Source: Thiobius zoothamnicola
GTDB lineage: Bacteria; Pseudomonadota; Gammaproteobacteria; Chromatiales; Chromatiaceae
Reading direction: 5' to 3'
NCBI GenBank assembly: GCA_963678215.1
Contig: OY782758.1
Location: 682,001-746,000, forward strand
Length of the DNA: 64,000 bases
The position numbers and the translations under genes were made by a program. A model generated the notes under the pieces. That model saw only the letters and a program-made list of their open reading frames with translations. It ran no database searches and was not told where the DNA came from. Of the stretch, positions 52,376 to 61,675 are shown piece after piece; within the stretch, counting starts at the first letter, position 1; each line of letters begins with the position of its first letter.

Positions 52376-53185
52376 CTATATTTTCGCAAGACGATTAAGT
52401 GTTTTCTTATACTTAACGATGAATTTGCAAATACTCGTTTCCGCACCGTAAAACATTTCCGAGTCATATCCATCTTTTTCTGTCAAGTTGCATGTCTCTC
52501 TTATCGTCTTAAGGACCTTTTTTCCAACTTCCATTCCTTCACGAGGATATGGAATATGAGCTACTCGTTTACCGATACGTTCTTTTTTTGCAAAAAGATG
52601 CTTCCTCTTATATTCATATTTAATTACATCTCGGAAATTACCTTTAGGGTTCTCTAGAGATATATCGTACTGCTTGAGAATTTTCTCCAACTCCCTAAAT
52701 GTTACTACTTTCTCACCTTTCTTAAGTTTTCTTGTTTTTCTATTCAACCACCGAGCAATCTCTTTTATTTCAAGATCTGATGTATCTGATTTTGCCCTTT
52801 TCGGAGAAAACTTATGAGATGCTATTTTTAACATCAGACGATATAAATCATTTTCTCCAACATCTTCTTTAAATGTTAGATGGTTTCCATCAAGATGACA
52901 CAATAAGCTAACAAGTGCTGTACGTTTATTCCCGTTATGGAATCCATGATTACAACATACACCATAACAAAGAGTTGCCGCATTCTCTATCGGAGACGGA
53001 TATTTAAGTTCACCATCAAATCCAACATGCTGCCGATTGACGGCAGATTCTAATAGCGCGCCATTTTCTCTGATCCCTGGTGGTTCAATAGGATCCTTTG
53101 AATTCAGAAAATCCTCAGTCAATGTTTTATGGATACCAACAACCTCTTCAAATGAGAGCGTTTGCAATCCGTTATATTTTTGCAT
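52376..53185 (-). CDS. Doc/Fic family protein with C-terminal extension
   Basis: A 269-aa death-on-curing-type protein. The Fic core (about 10-135) contains HGFHNGNKR (H80-R88), matching HXFX(N/D)GNKR of Doc toxins, which phosphorylate EF-Tu or otherwise modify targets. Residues about 140-269 form an added Lys-rich domain (FRELEKILKQYDISLENPKGN...) resembling a HicA-like or wHTH unit. G+C is clearly lower than that of neighbours, indicating transfer. No antitoxin gene is visible upstream or downstream; it may be self-contained or inhibition may be internal. It sits 40 bp after ychF. Confidence 0.82.
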   Translation of the reverse strand: MQKYNGLQTLSFEEVVGIHKTLTEDFLNSKDPIEPPGIRENGALLESAVNRQHVGFDGELKYPSPIENAATLCYGVCCNHGFHNGNKRTALVSLLCHLDGNHLTFKEDVGENDLYRLMLKIASHKFSPKRAKSDTSDLEIKEIARWLNRKTRKLKKGEKVVTFRELEKILKQYDISLENPKGNFRDVIKYEYKRKHLFAKKERIGKRVAHIPYPREGMEVGKKVLKTIRETCNLTEKDGYDSEMFYGAETSICKFIVKYKKTLNRLAKI

Positions 53186-53224
53186 TACTTAGTTTTCCGA
53201 TTTAACTGCGGGAAATTCCCGCTT

Positions 53225-54316
53225 TCATACATTAAAACGAAAATGGACCACATCCCCATCCTTGATAAGATAATCTTTGCCTTCCAAGCGTAATTTTCCT
53301 TGCTCCTTGGCTCCCTGCTCACCCTGACAAGCAACAAAATCATCGTAACTGACGACTTCAGCACGGATAAAGCCCCGCTCAAAGTCGGTGTGGATAACGC
53401 CAGCAGCTTCTGGTGCTGTTGCGCCGGTTTTAACCGTCCAGGCGCGTACTTCCTTGACCCCGGCGGTAAAGAAAGTCTGCAATCCAAGCAACTGATGACC
53501 AGCGCGAACGACGCGTCCCAGGCCGGGTTCCGCTAATCCCATTTCATCCAGAAATTCCCGCTTATCTTCTTCATCCAGTTCAGCCAATTCAGCTTCTATC
53601 GCGGCGCAAACCGGCACGACTTCAGCGCCTTCTTGCGCCGCCAGTTTTGTTACCACATCTAAATAGGGATTATCCTGAAAACCGTCATCATTCACATTGG
53701 CGATGTAAAGCGTACGTTTGATGGTCAGCAAATGCAGTTCATATAAAGCCGCTTGCTGCTCCTCATCCAGCCCCATGGCGCGCACTGGCTGCCCCATATC
53801 CAGATGAGCATGGACCTGCTCCAGCAAAGCTTGCTTGGCTAGAATGGCTTTATCGCCAGTTTTCGCTTGTCTGGTAATTTTATTGAGCGCTTTCTCAACA
53901 GATTCCAAATCTGCCAAGGCCAACTCAGTATTAATCACCTCAATATCCGCCAGTGGATCCACCTTGCCAGCCACATGCACGATGTCGTCATCCTCAAAAC
54001 AACGTACGACTTGCGCAATAGCGTCCGTTTCACGAATATTCGCCAGAAATTTATTACCCAATCCCTCACCTTTCGCAGCACCAGCAACCAGACCGGCGAT
54101 ATCGACAAACTGCATGGTATTGGGCACGATATTTTGCGGCTGAACAATTTCAGCCAGCTTATCCAATCGGGGGTCAGAAATCGGCACGACGCCGACATTG
54201 GGATCAATCGTGCAAAAAGGATAGTTCTCCGCCGCAATCGTCGCTTTGGTCAAGGCGTTAAACAAGGTTGATTTGCCAACATTCGGCAAGCCTACGATGC
54301 CGCATTTAAAACCCAT
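53225..54316 (-). CDS. ychF: Redox-regulated ATPase YchF
   Basis: Obg-family P-loop protein with ATP preference (NxxE type). The 363-aa sequence starts MGFKCGIVGLPNVGKSTLFNALTKA (G1), has DIAGLVAGAAKGEGLGNKFLANIRE and ANVNDDGF (NXXD-like G4 replacement), coiled-coil middle and a C-terminal TGS domain ending DYLIKDGDVVHFRFNV. All expected elements are present. Its usual neighbour pth is not here. Confidence 0.96.
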   Translation of the reverse strand: MGFKCGIVGLPNVGKSTLFNALTKATIAAENYPFCTIDPNVGVVPISDPRLDKLAEIVQPQNIVPNTMQFVDIAGLVAGAAKGEGLGNKFLANIRETDAIAQVVRCFEDDDIVHVAGKVDPLADIEVINTELALADLESVEKALNKITRQAKTGDKAILAKQALLEQVHAHLDMGQPVRAMGLDEEQQAALYELHLLTIKRTLYIANVNDDGFQDNPYLDVVTKLAAQEGAEVVPVCAAIEAELAELDEEDKREFLDEMGLAEPGLGRVVRAGHQLLGLQTFFTAGVKEVRAWTVKTGATAPEAAGVIHTDFERGFIRAEVVSYDDFVACQGEQGAKEQGKLRLEGKDYLIKDGDVVHFRFNV

Positions 54317-54419
54317 GAGGAATTCCTGAAAAATTCACGGATGATACAAAAAACCAGCGCTTAGCGCATGCGGAACCGCCATATCAAAAATACGTCACGG
54401 TAAACGAAAAAAGAGATGT

Positions 54420-54740
54420 TCAACAATTTTTATTCTGATCAAGCGCGTCATCGACTTGTTCACGTAAGCCGCGTAAACGTTTTTGGACAGCGCTAAGTTC
54501 TGTCGAATCCGTTGGGCGGGCTGGCGTTTGGTTAATGAGTTCATGCGCCAAATTCAATGCGGCCATGACCGCAATACGGTCAGTGCCGATAACTTTACCT
54601 TGTTGACGAATGTCCTGCATGCGTTGATCGACCAGACGGGCTGATTGCATGAGCGCATCCTCTTCACCCGGCGCACAGGTTATCCGATATTTCTTGCCTA
54701 AAATATTAACAGTGGTCGATCCGCGCAAGCTATTCATCAT
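54420..54740 (-). CDS. zapA: Cell division protein ZapA
   Basis: FtsZ-ring bundling protein. A 106-aa coiled-coil protein with TVNILGKKYRITCAPGEEDALMQSARLVDQRMQDIR, IAVMAALNLAHELI and a C-terminal coiled coil. It follows the TIGR02449 gene by 2 bp. In E. coli the 6S RNA gene follows zapA; only about 100 bp separate zapA from ychF here and no 6S RNA was recognised there. Confidence 0.92.
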   Translation of the reverse strand: MMNSLRGSTTVNILGKKYRITCAPGEEDALMQSARLVDQRMQDIRQQGKVIGTDRIAVMAALNLAHELINQTPARPTDSTELSAVQKRLRGLREQVDDALDQNKNC

Positions 54741-54742
54741 CT

Positions 54743-54949
54743 TTACCGTTTTTCCAACAAGGCTTCAGCCCGACGACAAGCCACCAGGTTCGCTTTACGC
54801 AACTTATTGAGATCACGAGTCAATGCCTGATGACGTTCATGTAACGCATCATTTTCCGCTTTCAAATCGACACAAACGTGAATCAACGCTTCGATACGGG
54901 TTTCTAATGCCCGCAAATCAGATTCCAATAGATCTTGTTCGCTCATCAT
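54743..54949 (-). CDS. TIGR02449 family coiled-coil protein
   Basis: A 68-aa almost entirely coiled-coil protein (LESDLRALETRIEALIHVCVDLKAENDALHERHQALT), similar in layout to ZapB. It is conserved beside zapA in gammaproteobacteria and probably acts at the division site. Starts ATGATG; either Met may be used. Two bp separate it from zapA. Confidence 0.85.
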   Translation of the reverse strand: MMSEQDLLESDLRALETRIEALIHVCVDLKAENDALHERHQALTRDLNKLRKANLVACRRAEALLEKR

Positions 54950-54994
54950 AGTGAAGCGCTGCGTCGCCGGATCGGTTATCTGACTATTTTAACA

Positions 54995-55978
54995 TCAAAT
55001 TTTAGGCAACACCCGCAACCGAATAAAATCACCTAACGCTGATAAAGTTTGATAGCGCTGCGCGGTTTCTACAATATAGTCCAGAACACGTGGAATATCC
55101 GCCAGATAACGGGATTTACCATCCCGATGATGCAAACGGGCGAAGATACCTGCCGCCTTAAGATGACGCTGTACGCCCATCAGATCAAACCAAACCGGTA
55201 TTTGGTCGCGTTGTTCGTCATCGATCAAGCCTATTGCTCTAGCTTGATCAGAAAACTGTTTAACCCAAGCATCAACCTGTTGCAGTGGCCAACGGATATA
55301 GCAATCTTTTAACAAAGAAACCCAGTCATAAGTCATGGGGCCGGATACAGCGTCCTGATAATCAATAATGCCTGGATTGTTTCCGGCAGAGCACAATAAA
55401 TTACGCGAATGATAATCACGATGCACCAGCACGCGGGGTTGTTGTAATGCGTGATCAACCAGTAAGCGAAAACATTCACTCAATAATGCTTGTTCGGCTT
55501 CGCTTAACACCAAACCCAAATGACGATCCAGTAACCAGTCAGAAAATAAATCCATTTCACGTTGCAACAAAGCCTGATCATATAACGGCAGGCCAGCCGT
55601 CGAGCCAACAGCCTGTATTTTTAACAAGGCTTGCATGGCATCATCATATAAATGATGCACAGTGATTGGATTCAATTGATCAAGGTAGAGCGTTTCGCCC
55701 AAATCCTCCAGCAACAGAAAACCTTGGTCTATTTGCTGCGCGTGAATATCAGGCACATGCACGCCCGTTTTGCGCAGACGCGCCGCAACTTCAATAAAAG
55801 CGCGGCAATCTTCCTTATCCGGCGGCGCATCCATGGCAATCAGACTTTCTCCGCCGGGCAGATGGAGTCGGAAATAACGCCGGAAACTCGCATCATCCGA
55901 AGCGACCTGGAACCTGAAGTCCATTAACCCACAGGATTGACGCAACCAAGTGAGTAATTGAATTTCCCGCGTTAGCAT
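54995..55978 (-). CDS. Aminoglycoside-phosphotransferase-fold kinase, AmgK-like
   Basis: A 327-aa APH-family kinase with VASDDASFRRYFRL, LLLEDLGETLYL, catalytic VHRDYHSRNLL and DFG-like IIDYQDAVSGPMTYD, then LMGVQRHLKAAGIFARLHHRDGKSRYL. The last signatures match AmgK, the N-acetylmuramate/N-acetylglucosamine anomeric kinase of cell-wall recycling. The usual partner murU is not adjacent in the window; the gene is followed by no plausible partner, so the assignment is by sequence. Confidence 0.85.
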   Translation of the reverse strand: MLTREIQLLTWLRQSCGLMDFRFQVASDDASFRRYFRLHLPGGESLIAMDAPPDKEDCRAFIEVAARLRKTGVHVPDIHAQQIDQGFLLLEDLGETLYLDQLNPITVHHLYDDAMQALLKIQAVGSTAGLPLYDQALLQREMDLFSDWLLDRHLGLVLSEAEQALLSECFRLLVDHALQQPRVLVHRDYHSRNLLCSAGNNPGIIDYQDAVSGPMTYDWVSLLKDCYIRWPLQQVDAWVKQFSDQARAIGLIDDEQRDQIPVWFDLMGVQRHLKAAGIFARLHHRDGKSRYLADIPRVLDYIVETAQRYQTLSALGDFIRLRVLPKI

Positions 55979-55999
55979 GGTTGGCGGAAGGTTAAAACG

Positions 56000-57121
56000 T
56001 TATTGATCCAACAGAATCCGTAACATGCGGCGCAAGGGTTCGGCAGCACCCCACAAAAGTTGATCGCCTACGGTGAAAGCATTTAGATATTTGGGACCCA
56101 TATTCATTTTACGCAACCGTCCCACCGGAATCTGCATAGAGCCACTGATTTTCGCCGGACTGAGCGCCTGAATGGTCTGGTCACGATCGTTCGGAACCAC
56201 TTCAACCCATTCATTGGTCTCAGCCAATATCTGCTCAATCTCATCAATCGGCGCATCTTGCGTCAATTTGATCGTCAGTGCCTGACTGTGACAACGCATA
56301 GCGCCAATGCGCACACAAGTTCCATCAATTGGGATCATCTTATCGGCTTCGTGGCCCAGAATTTTATTGGCCTCAACAACCGCTTTCCATTCTTCCTTGC
56401 TCTGACCATTCTCCAACGCCACATCAATCCATGGGATTAAACTGCCCGCCAACGGCGCGGTAAAACGATCAACCGGAAAATCTGCGCTGTGCATTGCATC
56501 AGTCACTACACGGTCAATGTGCAAAATGGCTGAAGAAGGGTCATTCAATAAATCAGCCGCCGTGCCATGCAAATGCCCCATTTGTTTCAGTAATTCGCGC
56601 ATACTGTGCGCACCAGCGCCTGACGCCGCTTGATAGGTCATGACGCTCGCCCATTCCACCAAGCCATGTCTGAACAAACCGCCCAATCCCATCAACATTA
56701 AACTGACAGTGCAGTTACCGCCGATATAATTTTTTTCGCCTTTCGCCAACGCTTGGTCAATCACATCTCGGTTCACCGGATCCAAGACAATCACGCTTTC
56801 ATCGTCCATGCGCAATGCTGAGGCGGCATCTATCCAATAACCTTGCCAACCGGAACGGCGTAACGCGGGATAAATTTGCTGGGTGTATTCTCCGCCCTGG
56901 CAAGTGACGATAACATCCATGTCTTTTAATGCGGCAATGTCAGACGCATCCTGCAGTAATGGAATCTCCTTACCAATGGATGGGCCGGACTGCCCCACTT
57001 GCGAAGTCGTGAAAAACACGGGTTCATCAATCCGTGCGAAATCATTTTCCGCGCGCATCCGCTCCATCAAAACGGAACCCACCATACCGCGCCAACCGAC
57101 AAAACCTACTCGATTCATCAT
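56000..57121 (-). CDS. asd: Aspartate-semialdehyde dehydrogenase
   Basis: NADPH-dependent reduction of beta-aspartyl phosphate in the lysine, threonine, methionine and DAP pathway. Start MNRVGFVGWRGMVGSVLMERM, catalytic Cys in YIGGNCTVSLMLMGLGGLF, and substrate-binding AMRCHSQALTIKL with the His. The 373-aa length fits the proteobacterial type. Start 57121 or 57118. Confidence 0.96.
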   Translation of the reverse strand: MMNRVGFVGWRGMVGSVLMERMRAENDFARIDEPVFFTTSQVGQSGPSIGKEIPLLQDASDIAALKDMDVIVTCQGGEYTQQIYPALRRSGWQGYWIDAASALRMDDESVIVLDPVNRDVIDQALAKGEKNYIGGNCTVSLMLMGLGGLFRHGLVEWASVMTYQAASGAGAHSMRELLKQMGHLHGTAADLLNDPSSAILHIDRVVTDAMHSADFPVDRFTAPLAGSLIPWIDVALENGQSKEEWKAVVEANKILGHEADKMIPIDGTCVRIGAMRCHSQALTIKLTQDAPIDEIEQILAETNEWVEVVPNDRDQTIQALSPAKISGSMQIPVGRLRKMNMGPKYLNAFTVGDQLLWGAAEPLRRMLRILLDQ

Positions 57122-57170
57122 CTCTCTCTAAAAATAACTTTGCGTCAACATCCAACCCGGTGACAGAGCA

Positions 57171-57665
57171 CTAAGCCGCTTGGTTACGGCGTCTTGGAAA
57201 CAAGATCGGGGCTAGTTCTTCCAATGCACGCCGATAAACCCGACGTTTGAAATAAATCACTTCATTAATCGGATACCAATATTTGACCCATCGCCAATCA
57301 TCAAATTCCGGCTTTTCATACCGATCCAGACAAAAATCGCTCTCCCGGCAATTCACGCGTAATAGAAACCATCGTTGTTTCTGGCCAATGCATAAGGGAT
57401 AGGAATGGCGGCGAATATAACGCTTCGGCAACCGATAACGTAACCAACGCTGGGTGGCACCCAACACCTCGACATGTTCGGGCTTTAAACCAACTTCCTC
57501 CTCCAGTTCGCGGTACATCGCCTGTAACGGCGATTCATGTTGCTTGATACCTCCTTGTGGAAATTGCCATGCATCCTGTCCCGTACGCCGCGCCCAAAAT
57601 AGCTGGTTGTGTTCATTACATAGAATTATTCCGACATTAGATCGGAATCCATCTGCATCAATCAC
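57171..57665 (-). CDS. rppH: RNA pyrophosphohydrolase
   Basis: Nudix hydrolase that converts 5' triphosphate mRNA to monophosphate, triggering decay. GTG 57665 starts at the position matching E. coli MIDDDGY (IDADGFRSNVGIIL) and gives 164 aa; the longer TTG frame is not supported. Nudix box GGIKQHESPLQAMYRELEEEVGL is intact, and the C-terminal YRLPKRYIRRHSYPLCIGQKQRWFLL is typical. It lies 50 bp after asd on the same strand. Confidence 0.95.
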   Translation of the reverse strand: MIDADGFRSNVGIILCNEHNQLFWARRTGQDAWQFPQGGIKQHESPLQAMYRELEEEVGLKPEHVEVLGATQRWLRYRLPKRYIRRHSYPLCIGQKQRWFLLRVNCRESDFCLDRYEKPEFDDWRWVKYWYPINEVIYFKRRVYRRALEELAPILFPRRRNQAA

Positions 57666-57957
57666 AACAAAACTCAATAAGAACAAACTATCGGCATTCT
57701 TTCATAAGCCTGTGTTGAGCCGCAAGCCAGCATGAATCCTCCTACCGATGAATCTTGATTTCATGGCGTTTTGTTCGCGCAACAAGTCAACAGCATAAGC
57801 AACGCCAATTTACCGGAGATTCGCGGAAACTGATTTTTAAGCACTATTGTGGTGCAAAATCCAATTTACTTACCCAGCCAATTGTGAAACACTCAGGCAC
57901 AATAATCACATTTTTTATATGGCTTATTCGTAATAAGCTTAATGACCAGCACGCTAG
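57666..57957. other. Divergent intergenic region rppH / nap
   Basis: About 290 bp between rppH and napD. It must contain the nap promoter. No complete FNR site (TTGAT-N4-ATCAA) or NarP heptamer pair was recognised by eye. AT-rich near 57895-57935, as expected for a promoter. Nothing else evident. Confidence 0.4.
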
Positions 57958-58194
57958 GTGATCACGGTGAATATTTGCAGCCTTGTCGTCCACACAAAAC
58001 CCAATAACGCCAGCACCGTGGAAAGTCGCTTAACGGCATTGCCCGGCGTTGAAATACATGGTGGCAACGAAAGTAAATTAATCGTCACTGTTGAAGATGC
58101 GGATTTACATCAGGCAGCGGATACGTTGAATACGATCCAGCAGCTCGAAGGTATTGTGAACACCTCATTGATTTATCACCACGGCGATGCTTAG
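57958..58194 (+). CDS. napD: NapA assembly chaperone NapD
   Basis: Cytoplasmic chaperone that binds the Tat signal of NapA. The 78-aa ferredoxin-like protein has ICSLVVHTKPNNASTVESRL, LPGVEIHG and LIVTVEDADLHQAADTLNTIQQLEGIVNTSLIYHH. GTG 57958 or GTG 57967 is the start. It precedes napA by 79 bp from the true napA start. Confidence 0.9.
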   Translation: MITVNICSLVVHTKPNNASTVESRLTALPGVEIHGGNESKLIVTVEDADLHQAADTLNTIQQLEGIVNTSLIYHHGDA

Positions 58195-58273
58195 ACAAGT
58201 TCAGACAGGCGACAGAGAACACCAATGCCTGCTAAATGAATGCGGAACAATGTACTGCGAGAGGAAGGTACCC

Positions 58274-60811
58274 ATGCACACCCGACGAGATTTCATCAAG
58301 GCTCAAGCCGCGCTGGCTGCCGCAACGGCTGCTGGCGTAACGCTCCCGGCAACGACAGCGGCGATTGCAAAAGACGGAGACGCAGATGTGCGTTGGGATA
58401 AAGCGGCCTGTCGTTATTGCGGCACAGGGTGTTCCGTGCTGGTGGGCGTGAAGGATGGCCGCGTGGTTGCCAGTCAAGGGGATCCTGATGCGCCAGTCAA
58501 CAAGGGATTGAATTGCATCAAAGGTTATTTCCTGCCGAAAATCCTTTACGGAAAAGATCGCCTCACCCAGCCTTTATTGCGAAAAAAACACGGTAAGTAC
58601 GATAAGCAAGGGGATTTCGAGCCGGTCTCCTGGGACGAAGCCTTTACACTGATGGCGGAGAAGTGGGTGGCCGCCCGCAAGGCTAAAGGGCCGAAAGGCG
58701 TCGGCATGTTCGGCTCTGGGCAATGGACGGTATGGGAAGGTTATGCAGCCTCAAAATTGATGAAAGCCGGTTTCCGCTCCAACAGCCTGGAACCCAATGC
58801 CAGACACTGTATGGCATCAGCCGTTGGGGGCTTTATCCGCGCATTCGGCATTGATGAGCCGATGGGATGTTACGATGACTTGGAGCATGCAGATGGCTTT
58901 GTGTTATGGGGTGCCAATATGGCGGAAATGCACCCGATTTTATGGTCGCGCTTAACCGATACGCGCTTGACCAAGCCCGGCTGTGAAGTGCATGTACTCT
59001 CAACATTTGAGAATCGTTCCTTCGAACTGGCCGACAACCCGATAGTTTTTGCGCCACAAACCGATTTGGCCATCCTGAACTATATCGCCAACTATATTAT
59101 CCAACATAAAGCCTATGACCAGGCGTTCATTGACGAGAAGGTCAACTTCACCAAAACGCCAACCGATATTGGCTATGGTCTGCGCAGCACTGATCCACGC
59201 GAAAAAGCGGCAAAGAATCGGGCGAAAGGAAAATTGACAAAAATCACATTCGATGAATACGCCAAATCCGTCGAACCCTACACGCTTGAATATGTCGCCG
59301 GGCTTTCCGGCGTGGCACCGAAAAATTTAGAGCGACTGGCGCAACTCTATGCGGATCCGCACAAAAAAGTCTCTTCCTATTGGACCATGGGTTTTAACCA
59401 ACATACGCGAGGCGTTTGGGTTAACGGCTTGGTCTACAATGTCCATCTCTTGATGGGCAAAATTTCTGAACCCGGCAACAGCCCATTCTCACTGACTGGC
59501 CAGCCGTCAGCCTGCGGCACAGCGCGGGAAGTCGGTACCTTTACTCACCGCTTGCCAGCCGATCTGGTCACAAAAAAAGAATCTCATTGCCAATTCGCCG
59601 AGAAAGTCTGGCAATTGCCGGAAGGCGTGATACCACGGGCCAATGACCCGGTCATGGGACCAACCCTGATTCATGCGGTGGCGATGCATCGCGCCCTTAA
59701 AGACAGCAAAATGAATTGCTTCTGGGTGATGTGCAATAACAATATGCAGGCGGCGGCCAACATGAATGAAGAAAGTTATCCGGGATGGCGCAACCCGGAT
59801 AACTTCATCACCGTTTCAGACCCCTACCCTACAGTCTCCGCACAAGCCGCCGATCTGGTATTGCCAACCGCCATGTGGGTTGAAAAAGAGGGGGCTTATG
59901 GCAATGCAGAGCGGCGCACCCAATTTTGGCGGCAGCAAGTCGCTGCGCCTGGCGAGTCACGCTCAGATGTCTGGCAAATTATGGAATTCTCCAAATACCT
60001 TAAAGTGGAGGATGTATGGCCAGAAGATTTAATCGCCAAAAAGCCGGATTATCGCGGCAAAACCCTCTATCAAGTGCTCTATGAAAACGGCGTCGTCAAT
60101 CAATTTCCTTACACCGGAGAAATCACGGATGACCGTGGCAATCGCTACCAGAATGACGAATCAGACTATTTCGGCTATTACGTGCAAAAAGGGCTGTTTG
60201 AGGAATACCGATTATTCAATTCGGCAGAAAATATTCCCAAGAAAGGCCACGAAATGGCCGAATTCGAGGCCTACCATAAAGCGCGCGGCTTACGTTGGCC
60301 GGTGATTAACGGCAAAGAAACCTTGTGGCGTTTCCGCGAGGGCTATGACCCACATGTCAAAGCGGGCGAAGGGGTTAAATTCTATGGTCGGCCCGATGGC
60401 CGGGCTAATATCATCACAGCGCCTTACGAACCCCCACCTGAAATACCTGATGCGGAATATGATCTTTGGCTCTGCACCGGTCGGTTATTGGAGCACTGGC
60501 ATTCCGGTTCGCTGACACGCCGTGTGCGTGAACTGCATCGCGCCGCGCCTGAAGCGGTTATCTACATGCATAAGAATGACGCGAAAAAACGCCGCCTCCG
60601 CGACGGCAAAATCGCCAAGGTGGTGAGTCGTCGCGGCGAAATATTGGCGCGCATCGAAACCCGGGGCCGCAACCGACCACCGGAAGGGCTTATTTTCGTG
60701 CCCTGGTTCGACGCAGGGCGTTTAATCAACAAGGTCACGCTGGATGCGACAGATCCATTATCCAAAGAAACCGATTATAAAAAGTGTGCGGTGAAGGTCG
60801 TACGCGTCTAG
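58274..60811 (+). CDS. napA: Periplasmic nitrate reductase catalytic subunit
   Basis: Molybdopterin enzyme reducing nitrate to nitrite in the periplasm. ATG 58274 follows GAGGAAGG; the Tat signal is HTRRDFIKAQAALA. 845 aa. The [4Fe-4S] site is C46-x2-C49-x3-C53-x27-C81 (CRYCGTGC...GLNC), and the Mo ligand is Cys179 in NARHCMASA. C-terminal LLEHWHSGSLTRRV and EPPPEIPDAEYDLW are typical. An upstream 29-codon extension is rejected. Confidence 0.97.
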   Translation: MHTRRDFIKAQAALAAATAAGVTLPATTAAIAKDGDADVRWDKAACRYCGTGCSVLVGVKDGRVVASQGDPDAPVNKGLNCIKGYFLPKILYGKDRLTQPLLRKKHGKYDKQGDFEPVSWDEAFTLMAEKWVAARKAKGPKGVGMFGSGQWTVWEGYAASKLMKAGFRSNSLEPNARHCMASAVGGFIRAFGIDEPMGCYDDLEHADGFVLWGANMAEMHPILWSRLTDTRLTKPGCEVHVLSTFENRSFELADNPIVFAPQTDLAILNYIANYIIQHKAYDQAFIDEKVNFTKTPTDIGYGLRSTDPREKAAKNRAKGKLTKITFDEYAKSVEPYTLEYVAGLSGVAPKNLERLAQLYADPHKKVSSYWTMGFNQHTRGVWVNGLVYNVHLLMGKISEPGNSPFSLTGQPSACGTAREVGTFTHRLPADLVTKKESHCQFAEKVWQLPEGVIPRANDPVMGPTLIHAVAMHRALKDSKMNCFWVMCNNNMQAAANMNEESYPGWRNPDNFITVSDPYPTVSAQAADLVLPTAMWVEKEGAYGNAERRTQFWRQQVAAPGESRSDVWQIMEFSKYLKVEDVWPEDLIAKKPDYRGKTLYQVLYENGVVNQFPYTGEITDDRGNRYQNDESDYFGYYVQKGLFEEYRLFNSAENIPKKGHEMAEFEAYHKARGLRWPVINGKETLWRFREGYDPHVKAGEGVKFYGRPDGRANIITAPYEPPPEIPDAEYDLWLCTGRLLEHWHSGSLTRRVRELHRAAPEAVIYMHKNDAKKRRLRDGKIAKVVSRRGEILARIETRGRNRPPEGLIFVPWFDAGRLINKVTLDATDPLSKETDYKKCAVKVVRV

Positions 60812-60838
60812 TCAGGGATTAAAGCAAGGACCATCGCT

Positions 60839-61675
60839 ATGCCGCAGAATCGTCGGCAATTCATCATCTCATTACTGCGCTCGGCAACCAGCGTCGCCCT
60901 GTTAGGCGGCGGCGTGGGGCTGTACTCACAACGCGCTGCTTCCCTGCCAGCGCAAGCTATACGTCCACCTGGCGCTCTGCCTGAAGACGCATTTACCGGC
61001 GCTTGCATTCGGTGCGGCATTTGCGTTCGGGACTGCCCTTACGACATTCTGAAACTTGCTGAAATAGGCGACGATGTGGCGACTGGCACACCATTCTTCA
61101 CCGCCCGTACCAGCCCGTGTGAAATGTGTGAGGATATCCCTTGCATCAGCCATTGCCCGACGCATGCATTGGACCATGAACTGGATGACATCAATGACGC
61201 GCGCATGGGGTTGGCAGTTGTTTCCGATCAGGAAACCTGTATCGCGTTTCTGGGTCTGCGTTGCGAAGTCTGTTTTAACATTTGCCCATTGAAAGGCCAG
61301 GCGATCACGCTTGCATACCGCCACAATGAACGCTCCGGAAAACATGCGCAGTTTATTCCAATCGTGCATTCAACGGCCTGCACTGGCTGCGGCTTATGTG
61401 AAAAAGCCTGTATTCTGGATGAAGCGGCCATCAAGGTGTTGCCAAACCATCTTGTGCAAGGCGAGTTAGGCGAACATTACCGCATTGGCTGGAAGCAAAA
61501 AGAAGCTATCGGCGGCTCATTAGTCACACCTGACAGCCCACATCAGTACAATCTCCCTGAAGGCGTATTCTATGACCATGGCGGCGAAGGTTTGATGGTG
61601 GAGCCTGATCTGCCAGCAACCTCACCATTTTCGGACAATCCGTTGGATACATTGAATCGCAAAGGGAAGCTTTAA
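60839..61675 (+). CDS. napG: Ferredoxin-type protein NapG
   Basis: A 278-aa periplasmic-side Fe-S protein with Tat-like N-terminus (NRRQFIISLLRSATSVALLGGG) and four [4Fe-4S] clusters: CIRCGICVRDC, CEMCEDIPCISHC, CEVCFNICPLKG and CTGCGLCEKAC. With NapH it moves electrons from quinol to NapB/NapA. Stop and napH start are adjacent. Confidence 0.94.
   Translation: MPQNRRQFIISLLRSATSVALLGGGVGLYSQRAASLPAQAIRPPGALPEDAFTGACIRCGICVRDCPYDILKLAEIGDDVATGTPFFTARTSPCEMCEDIPCISHCPTHALDHELDDINDARMGLAVVSDQETCIAFLGLRCEVCFNICPLKGQAITLAYRHNERSGKHAQFIPIVHSTACTGCGLCEKACILDEAAIKVLPNHLVQGELGEHYRIGWKQKEAIGGSLVTPDSPHQYNLPEGVFYDHGGEGLMVEPDLPATSPFSDNPLDTLNRKGKL

Noticed and set aside
54317..54419. 6S RNA (ssrS) next to zapA
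   Set aside because: The gap is about 100 bp, too short for 6S RNA, and no matching structure was seen.
57666..57957. FNR site for the nap operon
   Set aside because: Partial TTGAT-like words exist but no full dyad.
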